The notes: generated by a model from the letters alone, not told the origin. A stretch of 64,000 nucleotides of DNA from Iris pallida (GCA_029216955.1 JANAVB010003999.1:3352675-3416674), one strand, 5' to 3'. Counted from the first letter of the stretch, positions 47,325-59,980 are shown. Program-made: numbers and translations.

Positions 47325-48702
47325 AGATTAATTAAGAACTGAATTTGATCTTAGTGAACTAATCCTCCACAGTGTAGCACAAGTATATGTTGCAGCCTAG
47401 TATTCCCGTCGATGATTTTGGCCTAGTAGGAGTTAGAATGATTTTAGAATTTTTTTTTAAAAATTCGTGAAGATATACGTACATGTTTTAATTAGGTGAA
47501 GATATACATATATATGATTTCAGACGGCTTATTTTGAATCGTTTTCAAGTGAGATGTGGGTAGACGTATGTATGTAAAGAATGTTTGAGAGGCCATAGGT
47601 GATAGGTGTCGATCGGCAGACACGTACATATTGATGATCATCCATGGAGTAATTAAGAGAACATGAACTTGATATGTGTAAGAACAAGTATATCTGCAGC
47701 AAAAGCGTGCCTCGCAGTAAATATGCAGAGCCAGAACCTCGTCTCCGGAATGATGTTATTACAAGCAACCACTCAAGCAGCAGGATGCATGTCAACTGTC
47801 CCAGCATGCAGAAGGTGGCACCATGCTTGGCAGCAAAGTATCGCGACCATTGGAACATGCATGCATCGATCACGATCACTAATTTCCTACGGGTCCTCAT
47901 GGCAATTGTAGGGGGTAACGGTTAGGATGTGTTTCTAAAGTACCGGTTATGAGGGATCCAATTTTGGATGGTTTTTAAGTAGCAGTTTTAAGCCAGTCCA
48001 ATTCATGCTTAATAATTCAGAGTGGTTCTAAATTTTTTTTTTTTTTTTTGCACGATTACAATTAAATAGGGACGGATATTAGTAGTTATAATTATATAGT
48101 TTTGGTGACGATATAAATGAAATAAAATAAAAAAATTTTCAAAATCCATCGGTTTGGGGTGTTTATAAAGCCACCCAAAATTATATTACATCGATTTTGG
48201 GAGATCTTGAGCCGACCAAAATCAGTGCCTCAAAAAAATTAACAAATAAAGATTTTCGTAAACGGTCTGTTAAAAATACCCAAAAAACCGATAAAAAATT
48301 AACGTTACCAAGCAGACCCTAAAGAAAATAAAATATCCTGGTCTTTTTTTTAATTCTCTACCGAATCTCTTTTAATGGTGATCGATACTCACGGAATTCA
48401 CGGGATTAGACCTTAATCTTGAATTGAGCACAATGCTAAGCCTAGCTAGCTAGCTGGATGTTCCTTGTTTTGGATTTCAAAGCTGAGGCTACGAGCGTCC
48501 ATAGCCATTCGTGCTGGTCTCTATATCTACGATTTGAGCGAAACCGCTCATTTTTAAAGCTAATTGACGCGCTAAAAATAACACGGCACAGAATTAAAAT
48601 TCGTTTCTCTTTCGCTTCCTTCCTCTTGCGAACGTACGGGTTTGGATCGAGCCTCTTGAGGGGAAGGGGTTTGGATCCAACTCGAACATAAACTGGCCTG
48701 CC
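47323..48702. other. Region upstream of the polygalacturonase, no supported gene
   Basis: A GC-richer stretch at 47640-47925 is open in several frames, but I recognise no domain. Bases 47934-48321 look like a MITE: the left end ggatgtgtttctaaag and the right end ttaccaagcagaccct are weak inverted copies, though no duplication was found. A perfect agctagctagct run lies near 48441. Confidence 0.45.
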
Positions 48703-48743
48703 ATGTTCTTAGGACCGGCTTCCAAACCAGCTCTCTGGGCTAG

Positions 48744-51672
48744 TTTTTTGTGTTGGTCTTCGCCAAACCTTGTTTCGGACAAGACGTTTCTTTCGACGTG
48801 ACCAAGTATGGGGCTGTGGCAGACATGACGACGGACAACAGCAAGGTGAGTTCCTCCATATTCTTGAGAACCCAGTGATGTGTTCTTGAATCTGCAGCAA
48901 TTAATTTGGGGTCTTAGGCCTACAATAGGATAAATTATTGGATGGTTTGGGTTCACCACCGGAAGGTGGCGAATGGTGAGCTAGACCGTTAATTTCTTAA
49001 CACTTGGACATAATTTTGGGCATAAAAAATTTCAAAAAAAATATAACTTTTTTAATATAAATATATAGAAATTTACTTGGCATATAATTAGAAAAAAAAT
49101 AGATTTTTTTTCTTAACAACATTAAAAAAATAACCTACAAAATAAGAGATGTAGTGATATAATGGATTATACCAAGTATCAAAAAATTAGTGGTCGGACT
49201 CACCATTCACCATCTCCACGTGGTGACCTCGGACCACCCAATAATTTATCCTACAATAGGGGACTTCTCTCTCTTGTTTCTATGATAGAAATTGCTTTTA
49301 GATTTTTTTTTCTTCCATCAATGGTTTATATTCCAATTTATATCGTACTTGGCGTGCCGATGTAGGATGTAGGATGTAGAATTTCTCTGATATAAATAAA
49401 ATTATTCTTTTTAATATTGGCCATATTTTCAAACTAAATTATAAAAAAATTATTAATATTCTCCATCTTAATATTAGGAACTATTGAAGAATGATTTTTT
49501 TGAACAATTTCTATGTAGAAATTCTTACAACAAGAATATATTTTTATTTATAACACAATGTCAAATATGATAAATTTAATTTTAGAATATTTCATTAGGG
49601 GTTGTTTGGTTCACGAATTTGGGGGGAGTAAAGTAGCTTAAATTTAAATTTGTGACCACTTCACGCTTTTGGTCGGAGTATTTGTATTTACTATGAAGAT
49701 GAACCGTAAATTTTCTATGGCACTAGATTCTCATTTTGAAATCGAATTTTCATGTTTCCTTCGAAGTAGAACACCGAAGTGAGAAGTCATCATTTCCACT
49801 TCAAGGGTTTGGTTAGATGATCACTACTTAATCTCTACTTTGATGCTTTTTTTTTTTTTTTTTTGAGGTGTCATTTTCTCCCGACGGGCGAGCAATGCCT
49901 AGAGGAGATTCGAATCGTGCTCATTCCTATGATTTCCTATGATATCCTCATGTGTATCCAACGAACTACACCTCCACGGACTACTTTGATGCTTTTCAAA
50001 TTGTAAAAATGATAAAAATGTCTATTTCCAAACTTTCCAGTTCCACACTCTTGAGAGAGAGAGAGAGCTCATGAATACTTGATCATGGCAATGCTTGCCA
50101 TGATTGCTTTAAGCTGGATTTGAATGAAAGACTTGAAGTAAGCTATATATCAAACGTGGTGTTCCCCTGCAATTTGCAGGCATTCTTGGATGCTTGGAAC
50201 GCAACATGTTTGCAGGGAGGAGCCGCGAGCTTTGTCGTCCCCCAGGGGACCTTCCTGGTCGGCCCCATCGTCCTCGCCGGCCCCTGCTCCAACAACACGA
50301 GCCCGAGGATCGACATACAAGGGACGCTGCTCGCCCCGACCAACGCCAGCAGCATCCCGACCATCGCCTGGATCGAGTTCAGGGGCCTGACCGGGCTGAA
50401 GATCGCCGGCGGCGGCACCGTCGATGCCCGGGGCGCGGAAGCTTGGAAGCTGAAGGCCACCAGCAGTGCCAACCTCCCAATTGTAATCACTCTCTCACGC
50501 ACCCTCTCTTTTTTTTCTTACATTTTGAATGCCGATAGTTTTTGATTACTCGTTCCGTCGCTGTTCAGTCGCTACGATTCATCAAAATCAGGAACGCGAC
50601 CGTCGCGAACCTGACGCTGCTCGACAGCAAGGGCGTTCATCTCGCCGTCCACAGGAGCTCCTTTATCAGCCTCCAGAACCTCACCATCTCCGCCCCGGGT
50701 TACAGCCCCAACACCGACGGCATCCACGTGAGCGACACCAACGACATCGACATGAGCAACCTCGCGATCGGCACCGGCGACGACTGCATCTCGGTCGGTT
50801 CGGGAAACACGAACGTCTCGATATCTGCCGTGACCTGCAACCCGGGGCATGGCATCAGGTGGAATTTTTTTTTTTTTTTTTTTTCCAAAATGTGGCAGCT
50901 GACGTGACTAAATAGCATTACGTGACATCTAACATGACAGCTGACATGTATGTTTTTAGTGTGGGGAGCCTCGGGAAGTACGTGGATGACAAGGATGTGG
51001 TGGGGGTGAGGGTGACGAACTGCACGATCATGAACGCGGACAACGGCGTCCGGATCAAGACGTGGCCCGGGTCGCCGCCCGGCCTGGCTTCCAACCTCAC
51101 GTTCGAGGATATCATTGTGCACAACGTCTCCCATCCCATCCTCATCGACCAAGGCTACTGTACACTGAAAAATTGTACGACCGAGGTATTCTTCATCCGA
51201 AAAATCTATTTTGTCCGTTCGTGGGGCTGGCCCGCGTCCGCCTGACAGACAACCATTGGCCCCTACTAATCTGGGTCCATCCCAGACGGGGGAGCCAATG
51301 GCTGTCTACCACGCGGGCACGGACCAGCCCTGCGGGCGGGCAACCTAGCAGCGCCGATTCTTCACCTCCAGTGAACAATTTCTTCGTGAAAACTACTGAA
51401 AGCTCTTTTTCTGAATATAAGTCGCGGATTGTTGTGTGCAGCCATCCATGATCAAGGTCCAGGACGTGACGTTCAGGGATATAAGAGGATCGTCGAGACG
51501 TCCGGTTGCGGTGAGCCTGCTGTGCAGCTCCAGCGTGCCGTGCGAGAATGTGCAGCTCCATGACATCAACTTGGAATACGTCTCTAGTGTCGATCCTTCG
51601 AATGCCACGTCCGTTTGCACCAATGCCAACGGTCTAGCTGCAGGGATCCAGAAACCTGACCCATGCCTTTGA
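48744..51672 (+). CDS. Polygalacturonase (GH28), exopolygalacturonase-like; start codon missing
   Basis: Glycoside hydrolase family 28 enzymes cut alpha-1,4-galacturonan in the cell-wall pectin and are secreted. Exons are 48744-48845, 50180-50482, 50569-50858, 50960-51185 and 51442-51672, all with GT-AG introns, and together give a continuous frame of about 383 codons. Visible motifs: FDVTKYGAVAD at the mature start, SPNTDGIH, GTGDDCIS, GHGIS (split across exons 3 and 4) and RIKTWPG, which are the four conserved catalytic and substrate-binding blocks. KYVDDKDVVGVRVTNC fits pollen-type exopolygalacturonases. Upstream, the frame shows part of a signal peptide (FFVLVFAKPCFGQD) but meets TAG at 48741-48743 with no ATG. 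An ATG at 48703 is in another frame. So the gene is either 5'-frameshifted or has an unseen first exon. Confidence 0.88.
48928..49251. mobile_element. MITE in intron 1 of the polygalacturonase
   Basis: The terminal inverted repeats GGATAAATTATTGG and CCAATAATTTATCC extend inward (a ggtttgggttcaccacc phrase against a ggtgacctcggaccacc phrase). Flanks share tacaata (48921-48927 and 49252-49258), or cctacaatagg if the ggs are counted in the duplication. It is therefore a non-autonomous DNA transposon, probably Mutator-like. Confidence 0.78.
49851..49980 (-). mobile_element. tRNA-derived SINE in intron 1, minus strand
   Basis: On the minus strand the body starts with an A-box-like GGTGTAGTTCGTTGG region (49958-49975) and a B box GATTCGAATC (49907-49916), and ends in a poly(A) tail (poly(T) on plus from about 49847). 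A 16-bp duplication, ctactttgatgctttt, lies at 49835-49850 and 49981-49996. This is the classic make-up of a tRNA-derived SINE inserted by LINE-encoded reverse transcription. Confidence 0.9.
51214..51347. repeat. Fold-back element in intron 4 of the polygalacturonase
   Basis: Two arms of about 50 bases are imperfect inverted copies (left contains ggggctggcccgcgtcc, right ggacggaccagccc-like sequence) around a short loop. It is much more GC-rich than the rest of the intron, so it is probably an inserted MITE. No clear duplication was found. Confidence 0.55.
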
Positions 51673-51872
51673 AGTCACACGTATATATATCATTTTAGGG
51701 AATGTTTGTTTTTGCCAATCACATGTAATGGCCGATTTTAGAAGTGCCATAAAATAATCATGTTTTATAAAATGGAAAGGAAAGAAAATATTTTAGCCGC
51801 ATAGAACTCTTATTAAGAAATATATATATATTATATATATATATTATATATAAAGAGATAATATGATAAGGA

Positions 51873-52171
51873 CATGGAGGTCCTAGCCCAGGTTAGACAA
51901 GACAACGGCACAGGGCACGAATATTAAAGGAGCACAAATATGATTGTATCTAAAATAGTAGCATGTAGCATGGGCCATATTTAATAGAAAATTTTTGGTA
52001 GAGGTTAACATATTAGTCTTCTACTCTAATTTAAAGGTCCTTTAAATTTTGGTGATAACAATAATTTTTGTTATATTTATTTTATTTTACTTTTTAACTT
52101 TTTTTTTATGTTATGCATGGGGCACATTTTAAAGTTCGTCTTGGGCCTCCATGAACTCAGAGCTGACCCTG
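51873..52171. mobile_element. hAT-type MITE remnant
   Basis: The right end (ccatgaactcagagctgaccctg) resembles the right end of the 2107-2439 MITE. Flanks carry gataagga (51865-51872) and gataaggg (52172-52179), seven of eight matching. The left end has diverged. Confidence 0.6.
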
Positions 52172-52179
52172 GATAAGGG

Positions 52180-52599
52180 TGGTTGTAAATAGGGATAAGG
52201 ACATCCATTATTAGGTTTATCCACAAATCATAGCACTCTACATTGGATGCTCACTTTAATCATTGACTCATTATAAAAAAATCCATCTTTGAAAAAAAAT
52301 TATATTAAAATAAAATAATTCGATAATATTCTTCATAAATATAAATTTTTAGGAATATGATTCTTCAGTAGTTCAAGTGAGTGCGCGTGACTTATACTAC
52401 CTCGTTAACAATCGTTCGAAGGAAAAACACAATGGGAAAAAAAACCTAATCTAAAGAAAAAAGTACAATTTGCGCAAAAACATTCAAGATGTCTCCATTA
52501 GCATATTATGACGTTTGCATCTGTATGATACTCTCCTCAAAATTACTTTTAAAATATTACATTTAGTTTTTACATCAACGATCAAAATGAAAAATCAAA
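52180..52599. other. AT-rich intergenic DNA
   Basis: No gene or repeat structure that I can support. A ttttatataaat-type composition dominates. Confidence 0.55.
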
Positions 52600-53000
52600 C
52601 TCTTTCCCAATTAATACATTTGAATATTACATATCATCCTAATATTTTATTTGTCTATAATTAGCCTCATATCCTCATGATGAGTTTGTAGGCTTTATTT
52701 ATGATTTATAGAAGCTCGCAACTTTTTCTGATATGTTAAACGGGTGAAATATTAGTCATACGCATTCTATGTTTGTTTCATCAAGTGTGAGATGATTAAT
52801 CCATAATGCTACAATGGTTTGTTTGACCGATCTCCGAAATAGCTGCAACATTGTTTAAGAAGACATATCTTGTTCGTGATATTTTCTTATGGGATCAGAT
52901 AAATAATCTACGTCTACATATCCCATAAGATCAACACAATCACATAAATTAAATCAAGAATGGTTTCTTTGATGTATCTAAAATGTGCTTTATGTCATTC
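52600..53000 (-). pseudogene. Decayed Ty1/copia RNase H remnant
   Basis: On the minus strand, near 52870-52930, one frame reads DLMGYVDVDYLSDPIRKYHE, which corresponds to the copia RNase H motif usually seen as GYADAGYLSDP. After frameshifts, about 52740-52830 gives VKQTIVALWINHLTLDE and then IECV, corresponding to the later RNase H block around KQTxVAxSSNHAE. Stops and shifts are frequent. It is an old, heavily mutated copy, with no LTR recognised around it. Confidence 0.6.
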
Positions 53001-53973
53001 ATGTGTCTATGTGTATGTGCATATCAACATGTTCACATAAAAGATGTTGTGTTGAATGAATGACAATAAATAATTGCACTTATTTTATATAAATATGATA
53101 CTTCATGACCCATAACACGTTAGTTTCTTCTTCGGTTCGGACTATGTCACATTGACATGTGTACTGAGTAAATGACAGCTACTCATATTAAATCTCTTTT
53201 AGGAGATATTCTCTCCGAAAAATCTCTTCAATAGATTTTATCTTCATGAGATATTTTCTGGTTCTCTTATGGAGATTATGTCTTCAAGAGATTTTCTCTT
53301 CATGAGGTATTTTCAATCTCTTAAGGAAATATTGTAATGCATATAGACGACCGTTTTGACGAATATATTTAGAAATTTTTTTTATGAATATGCTCGGACA
53401 TTTAGGATCATCATTATATTCATTCATAGATATATACTTAATGAGCCTATATCAGATTTCTTCCGGGTGATTTTAGTCTATATATGACTCGTTTTACAAA
53501 TCTTACGAAAATATCCTGGTAATTTTAAATCCTTCGGAGATTTCATATATATCTTATTGTCTAGGTTATTATGACTGGAAATATATTTATTTACATTCTA
53601 TTCATGGTTATTTTGAGAATCCTTGAACGACTAATATTGCTCTATACGTTTGGATCTCTTTATTTATTACAAATACCTATTTAAAAATATCGGATTTATT
53701 CTTTTGGGACTTTTTACTGTAAGACTAAACAATCCATGTTTCGCGAGAGAATCTAGTTATGCATGTATCGAATCTTTCCTTTTTTGTCGTACTATCCTTT
53801 TTAACATTCAAGAATTATTCGTGATTCATTGTTATTTTCATTTTTGTCACCATTTTTTCTCATTTGCTAAAATGCAAATAATACTTTTGTTATTTGGTCC
53901 AAATGCGTACTATCAATGGATGATTTATTATGTCGAATTCCGGTCAAAATTCAAAATAAACTATGGTTAGAGC
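53001..53973. other. AT-rich intergenic DNA
   Basis: Agatattttct- and tctcttcat-type phrases recur near 53195-53300, a short degenerate repeat. The open frame at 53650-53970 is low in complexity and has no recognisable domain. Confidence 0.5.
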
Positions 53974-54427
53974 TATGGGCGAGCATTTGATTTATTTGTA
54001 TAACCAACCCAAAATTAGTTATAACCAAAACCGAACCGATATAATCAATTTCGTTTGTTTGGTTGGACAATTTTTATTGTTTAATGGATCGAACCAAAAG
54101 TTAAAATTGTGGTTAAATTATTTTAAAAAATATATTTTTTAAACATACATTTATTGTATTTCAAAGCTTGACTAGTTGCTAATTACCAAATTGGGCTTAA
54201 AAATATACATAAATAATTGTTTTCAAAATATCACATTTTTAATCATTAAATATGCATGGAATTGAGAATATTTAAATAATTTTATAACCTTATTACGTTT
54301 TATGTTTTGGATCAAAATCGTATTTTCTAGTATTTTTAAAATCGAACATGTATCGAATCAATTTTTTCAAATACAACCGAATCTCTCATTCGTTTCTCGA
54401 ACAAAAACTGAATAATGCTCACCCCTA
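53974..54427. mobile_element. Old hAT-type MITE, relative of the one at 46670-47237
   Basis: The left end tatgggcgagcatttg and the right end ataatgctcacccta-like sequence correspond to TAGGGGTGAGCAT ends. Internal order (an aaccgaaccg-like block, a gttggaccgaa-like block and tcgaatctctcattcg) follows that MITE, with many substitutions. The flanking octamers no longer match. Confidence 0.7.
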
Positions 54428-56608
54428 AGAATGTGTGTTAGAAGGATGTTTGACACACAAAAGATCTTATGTACATGTCATCTGAGAGCATTCACAGTGC
54501 AGACACTCTGAACAAATACTCAAAATTATTAGTTGTGCAAAATTACTACTTTGTATTTCTTCGATATTGACACAATGGTACACTCCAAACAAATACTCCA
54601 AATTAACCTCCTTCCCTTGCTAACTATTTTTTCTTTTATTTTACTTCCTTGTTTGGTAATATTTCTCTCCCTCCTTTCCCTATTTATTTTTCTTCCTTGT
54701 TTGGTAACACTCGATTATGTAGAAGCATGGAATTTCAGGCGCACCTACAGGCCAGAATTTCTATGCGCTTAACACTACATGCGCCAGGGAGCTCTAACGA
54801 AGTACTTGGTACAGCAAAGATAGCAAAACTATAGACATCAAAAAAGATTTTTATTTTATTAAAGTCTATTACAAGTCCAAAAAATGGCTTTACAAAGGAG
54901 AATTTCTACAAAAAGAAAGAATCCTAAGACTACAGCCAGGCGCAGCAAACTGCCATGCGCCCCATGCCAGGCGCATCATCCGTTAGGCGCGTCTCTTCAG
55001 CGTCTCAGTTAGGCGCATCTCTTCAGCGTCTTAGTTATGCGCATCATGAAGTCTCAGCATATGCGCTCTACTTCGACCCGATCAAGTGCTTCGACTAATG
55101 AAGCATTTATTGAGCAGAACTAGGGTGGGCGATCAACCCCACTCTAGCTGGAGGAAGAGCTCTCCAAAGCCCAATGAAGAGGAGAGCACCGCAATTCCGA
55201 TCAGCGGCTAAGGGAGCAGCTTTCAACACAACCAGAGTGGGCAACACCCCACTCTAGCAGGAGGAAGAGCTCTCCAAAGCCCAAGAAAGATGGGAGCACC
55301 ATAATTCTGATCTGCGGCTCTTCCGGAATAACGGAGACGAGGCTTGAACATCCCGATCTTTGGATGCAACATGCACCTTCCGCATGCCTCAGAAGCCCTC
55401 GATTCCGACTTTTGGATGTAACAGTCACCTTTAAGTGCATGAATGAAGACAATTCGTCGCATCTTCACCCTCGGGAGCATCTTGTCAACATAATGTGCTC
55501 GAGCAAATAAGTTCATTCGGGAAGACTTGAGAGAACGAGAAGCAAATTCTCTCCTTGCTGCTATTTATAGGCCGGGCAAATCAAACGCATGCGCCAAGTG
55601 GCGGGCTCTCCGAATCCCGTGCAATGAATTTGTATTTATGGTAATGAACCTGACGCTTCGAATTCGGCCAAGTCAAACTGCTATTTAAAGCACTCGAGGA
55701 ACGTAACAGTCGGACCAATAAAGACGCGTCATACAAATGGATGCGCTGGTCAGATACCGCGCATCGTACAGATGCGCCCGTCGGTACCAAGCGCCCTGTA
55801 TGGATGCGCCCAACAAAGCACAGATCCATGCATCATAATCAACATGGACCCATGCGCCCAGTGGAACGCAGATCAATGCGCCCACTCAACAGCCCATCAC
55901 CCGTCAAAGAACATTAAATGCTGAAGTCTGACACGACAGCAGCCATGCCTCGATGACAGAGCAGCAACAGCTTTTACAGAAAATGAAGCGCCGCTGATGT
56001 CAGCGTCATCATTACTCTCTTCCGACGGTTACAAGCCACGTGGCCGCCCAACCATTCGCATGCGCCTCCGCAGCCATGCGCCCAAACCTCTACATGCGCT
56101 TCAAGAGCCATACGCCTCAGACCTTCCTCTGATCCCTAAAGACAGAGGTCAAGTCGCTACTGAAGCTTCGCATGCGCCTCAAAATCCGTGCGCCCAGACT
56201 GGTTCGTAACTCCTGAAGGTTGTGAGCCAAAGTCTTCTCATGCGCCCAATCCCAGGCGCATCCTATCAGATTACCCTCCACCAAATCCGAGATCTTTGAG
56301 CTACGGACACGCGCCACGTGTCCTTTGACTCAATTCAGCCTATGAAGAGGTGCTAATCACCCAAGATCTCAGCAACAGAAAAATCCTCTCCCCTGCTACG
56401 TGCCAGCCCATAAAAACAACATGAAGGATTCAACCCACAAATGATGGTGCATCATTCATGCGCCTCCCGCAGCTTCAACCACGTGGCATCCCCCACGTAC
56501 AGGCGCATCCTACATATGTGCGCATGAACAGCCCAACCTGCTGCTTATAAATAGAGGAATCATTTCATTCTTCTACACACAGACGGACAGACAGACCTAC
56601 GAAGACAC
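54428..56608 (-). other. TGCGC-rich non-coding segment, possibly a minus-strand LTR or transcript
   Basis: From about 54730 to 56540 the words ATGCGCC, TGCGCA and GGCGCA recur every few tens of bases on both strands. A direct repeat of about 90 bases (an actctagc-ggaggaagagctctccaaagccca phrase) lies at 55122-55209 and 55233-55318. On the minus strand there is a TATA box (cctataaatag, about 55566-55576) and, 700 bases further, AATAAA (54855-54860), which is compatible with an LTR or a transcription unit, but no terminal TG...CA pair was found. The frames present lack domains. The right side is cut by the LTR that begins at 56609. Confidence 0.4.
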
Positions 56609-57241
56609 TGTCACGCCACAGAACCAGAATACTGGAGAGCGGGGGCGTACATAGCCAGCTACGTATATTGAAATAGAATCCACCTCGCTATACGGTCACG
56701 GCTGTCTAGATATATGAGGGTTTAACTACAAGCCAACAGTCTCCTATGGTCATGGACAAGCCTATTGTCTCAATCTCAAGCAAGCGATAATAGTTACAAG
56801 ATGTCAGAGCATCAAATATATAATAGCAAGGCGTCCCATACATTACATATTGGATGATCAGGAAGCTAGTCGTACAAAATGTCAAGACTAGCAAGAGTTT
56901 AGTCATACATGATCAACCCTAGGATTTGTTAATCATGTTACAGCGCATAGGCAGACAGTAAGTAAATATGCATCGAGCTAACAGGTGCTCGTCGGCTAAA
57001 CGCCTCAAAAGAATAATTTTATAATGTAGTGAGCAAATCAAAAAGGAAATCCACTCGTAGCCCGGGTTCCGTCTAGTCGTCACCATTGGGCTGGAGGTTC
57101 GGTAGATCCTCGGGTGCTGCTCCGAAATCTGGCCACACAAAACCAGCTGGGTCAAACCCCAGAAAGAGCAAGTTCCACAAAGGAGGCCACGAAATAAGAA
57201 CAAAAGTCAGCATATCAGAACATAAGAAATAGAAAAAAAGT
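56609..57241 (-). repeat. LTR of chromovirus D copy 2, first part
   Basis: Starts TGTCACGCCACAG and follows 6166-6790 closely, until a solo LTR interrupts it after aaagt (57237-57241). The LTR continues at 61133-63136. Confidence 0.88.
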
Positions 57242-59589
57242 TGTCACACTCACATTTCAATTTCAAGGGTATTTTAGTAATTGTGATTTATTTGAATTTT
57301 TATGATTTTTATTTGAATTTTTATCTATTTATTAATTGGATTGCTTGCAGTACGATTTGATTTGGTTGTAGACTGGTGACTTGGTAGTATAAGTAGTTTG
57401 ACCTTAGCCAACCATGACCTAGAACCTTAATGCTATATTAGAAATTAGATTTATTATCATCAGAATTAATTTAGATTTTATTAGTCAATTTTATAATGAT
57501 TAATTGATTTTTAGCCATTTTGGCCTTTCCGTGATTTTCTGAATATGTTGACTCTTGTTTGTGCTAGCAACTGGTTTAACCCTAGTGGACTTGTATAGGG
57601 GCCTAACCATGCATTAAAATTTTTATTTTCATTTTTAGAATTTAAATTGTGCATTAGATTATTTTTAAGGCTTTTAATTATTTAATTAGCCTTTTTGCAT
57701 GTAGGCCTTTGAGCTTTTTGACTTGGGCCCATTTCTACTTGAGAAAGAGTTGGCCCAAGTGAAACCCTAACCCAAGAGAACCCCCCTTGGCCGCCCAACA
57801 GAAGTACCCCCTCCCATTGTTGCATTCATTTGTAGTTTGTAGCCTCCACAAGGAAACCCTAAGAGATCCAACTCTCCAAAATACTTTTTCCTTCATCCGG
57901 AGTCCGTTTCTTCCCAAACGAACTCCGTTGTGCTCGTTGAGGAGAGGAGGATCTGCTGAACCATTTCTGGAGTGGAGACGGGAGGTTTTGCTGGAGGGAA
58001 ATCGGCCGACACGACAACCGAGGAGCCCCGATCATTGAGTTTTGACACTCAATAGGTAAAACCCTAATCTACCATTGCAAATCTGGTTTTTTTCTTCATT
58101 TTTGCATCCATATAGGTGCCCTAGCCTTGCCCACAAAATTTGGGGATTTCGGCTCCGTTTGATGGAGGTATCGAGCCCGTGTCGGTCCCTTACGGCACGT
58201 GTTCGACGAAATGCCGCTTAGGATTGAAAGTTGTTGTTTTTCGATTCTGACTTCATGGATGTTTATATAATATCATTTCAATAAACTTTCGTGAAGACGG
58301 ATAGGAAATCGATGACTTTTCAGCGACGTTTCGGACACGGACACGCGTGCACGAGATCTCGTGCACAGTCCCGTGCACGTCCTGCAGTCTGTGTGTCATA
58401 ACTCGATGCACAGAGCTCCGTCTTACGTGAAATTTTACGAGCACATAGGGGCAACCTTTGCCCACATGTCCGTAAAATTTCACAACGTTTCGTCGAGCGA
58501 GCGCGGAGAAATCGCGTGTGCACTGGTCAGCCACACTGTGCACTCGGGCTGATTTTTGTCGCAGAAGCGGACTTCGTGCGCGCACACGACACAACGAAGA
58601 CCCGTTCCAGGACCCGAGACATGTTGACCTAGACCTAGACGACCCGTAGGACGAATCCTAAGTCGCGGCGGGCCCGACGAGGGAGCAGAGGCCGGCACCA
58701 CGCGCACGAGGACGGCGGCGCGCACGGCGCGCAGCAGGCCGCGCGGGTGGGGGGGCTGCGTACGCCGCTTTGGCGCATCGTGTCACCGTGTCATCATGTC
58801 CTAGACCTACCCCAGGACCCCCCATCTATGTGCACAAGCACGTGGCGTTTCGTTGCGTGTGCGGCGCTCAAACGAGAGAGAACGCACGCGTACCACACGA
58901 TATCGGAAAATTTCGATACGCGTTCTGTGGACACGACACGGACACGTTTTTGAACCCGAGAGTATACGAACGCATCACGTGCGTCGAGGCCAACGTGTAT
59001 GCCAAGTTTCGCGGGTTCGTTTGGTGTATTTGGATTTTTGGTCGTTGTATGAATTGGGTTGATTTTCTTTAGTTTTTGATTTTTGAATTAATATGATATT
59101 TTGATTTCCAGCGTCTTAGCTTCTAAAATCTGAGTTTATAGGACTTATATGAGATTTCAAATATGTGGGAACCAACCTTTAGCTTTGTTTCATAATTTTT
59201 CCATCATTTATGAATATGTGTTTCTATATAGCTTTATGCATATATTTAACTATGTATATATATAATAATCCCGTTGAAACCCATTGCTATGTTCTTATGC
59301 GTGGAGAATGGGTTGAGGGAGTTTAATTCCAGATTTGATTTTCAAACTATTTCAAACCATTTGCCAATCTTTCCTTTTTAACATTTGTATATCAATATAT
59401 ATATATAGATAGTTCTTACTTTGTATATATGTATATAAGTAGTATACTATTTTGAGTGATTCCATGGTTGCGTTTTACTGTTTTTAATCTCAGATTTTAT
59501 CCTATTTCAGTAAGCACCAGTACATACACACGCACACGCCACTTTTTGTTAGATTTGGGTTTTGTTTGTATTGTATATACACATGTGTG

Positions 59590-59598
59590 TGTATATAT

Positions 59599-59631
<33 letters not shown>

Positions 59632-59672
59632 TATATATAATATATATATTATATTATATATATATATATATA
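59590..59672. repeat. AT-rich microsatellite, imperfect
   Basis: Runs of ta and at, interrupted by single extra bases. Confidence 0.9.
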
Positions 59673-59769
59673 ATTGCTTGTTAATTCTCTTAGATTAGAT
59701 TGTAGTTGTGTATATAACTATAGGAGCCCTAGGACATATTTGGTTTGTCATTTCGAGCTTAGTTTAGTC

Positions 59770-59980
59770 GAATTGGCCGATAAGTTGACCAAATTGACAA
59801 AAGTCAACTCTGGGTCAAACTTGATCCAATTCAACTCAAACGAACTCCAAATGACCTAGAATTTTGTGTATGACCTAGAAATTAGTAGATGGACTAGTTG
59901 AACCAGGTTTGACCAGGTTTGACCAGCATTGACCAGGTTTGACCAGAGTTGACCGAGGGTTGACTTTGACCGAAATGGAC
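59770..59980. repeat. TTGACC motif array in the solo LTR
   Basis: About ten TTGACY/RGTCAA sites, including the regular run tttgaccaggtttgaccagc and its neighbours near 59908-59960. Confidence 0.8.

Noticed and set aside
50143..50502. Antisense frame over exon 2 of the polygalacturonase
   Set aside because: Shadow of a GC-rich exon; the sense strand carries the conserved GH28 sequence.
58253..59072. Several frames in the solo LTR
   Set aside because: Located in a GC-richer LTR segment and open on both strands; no domain.
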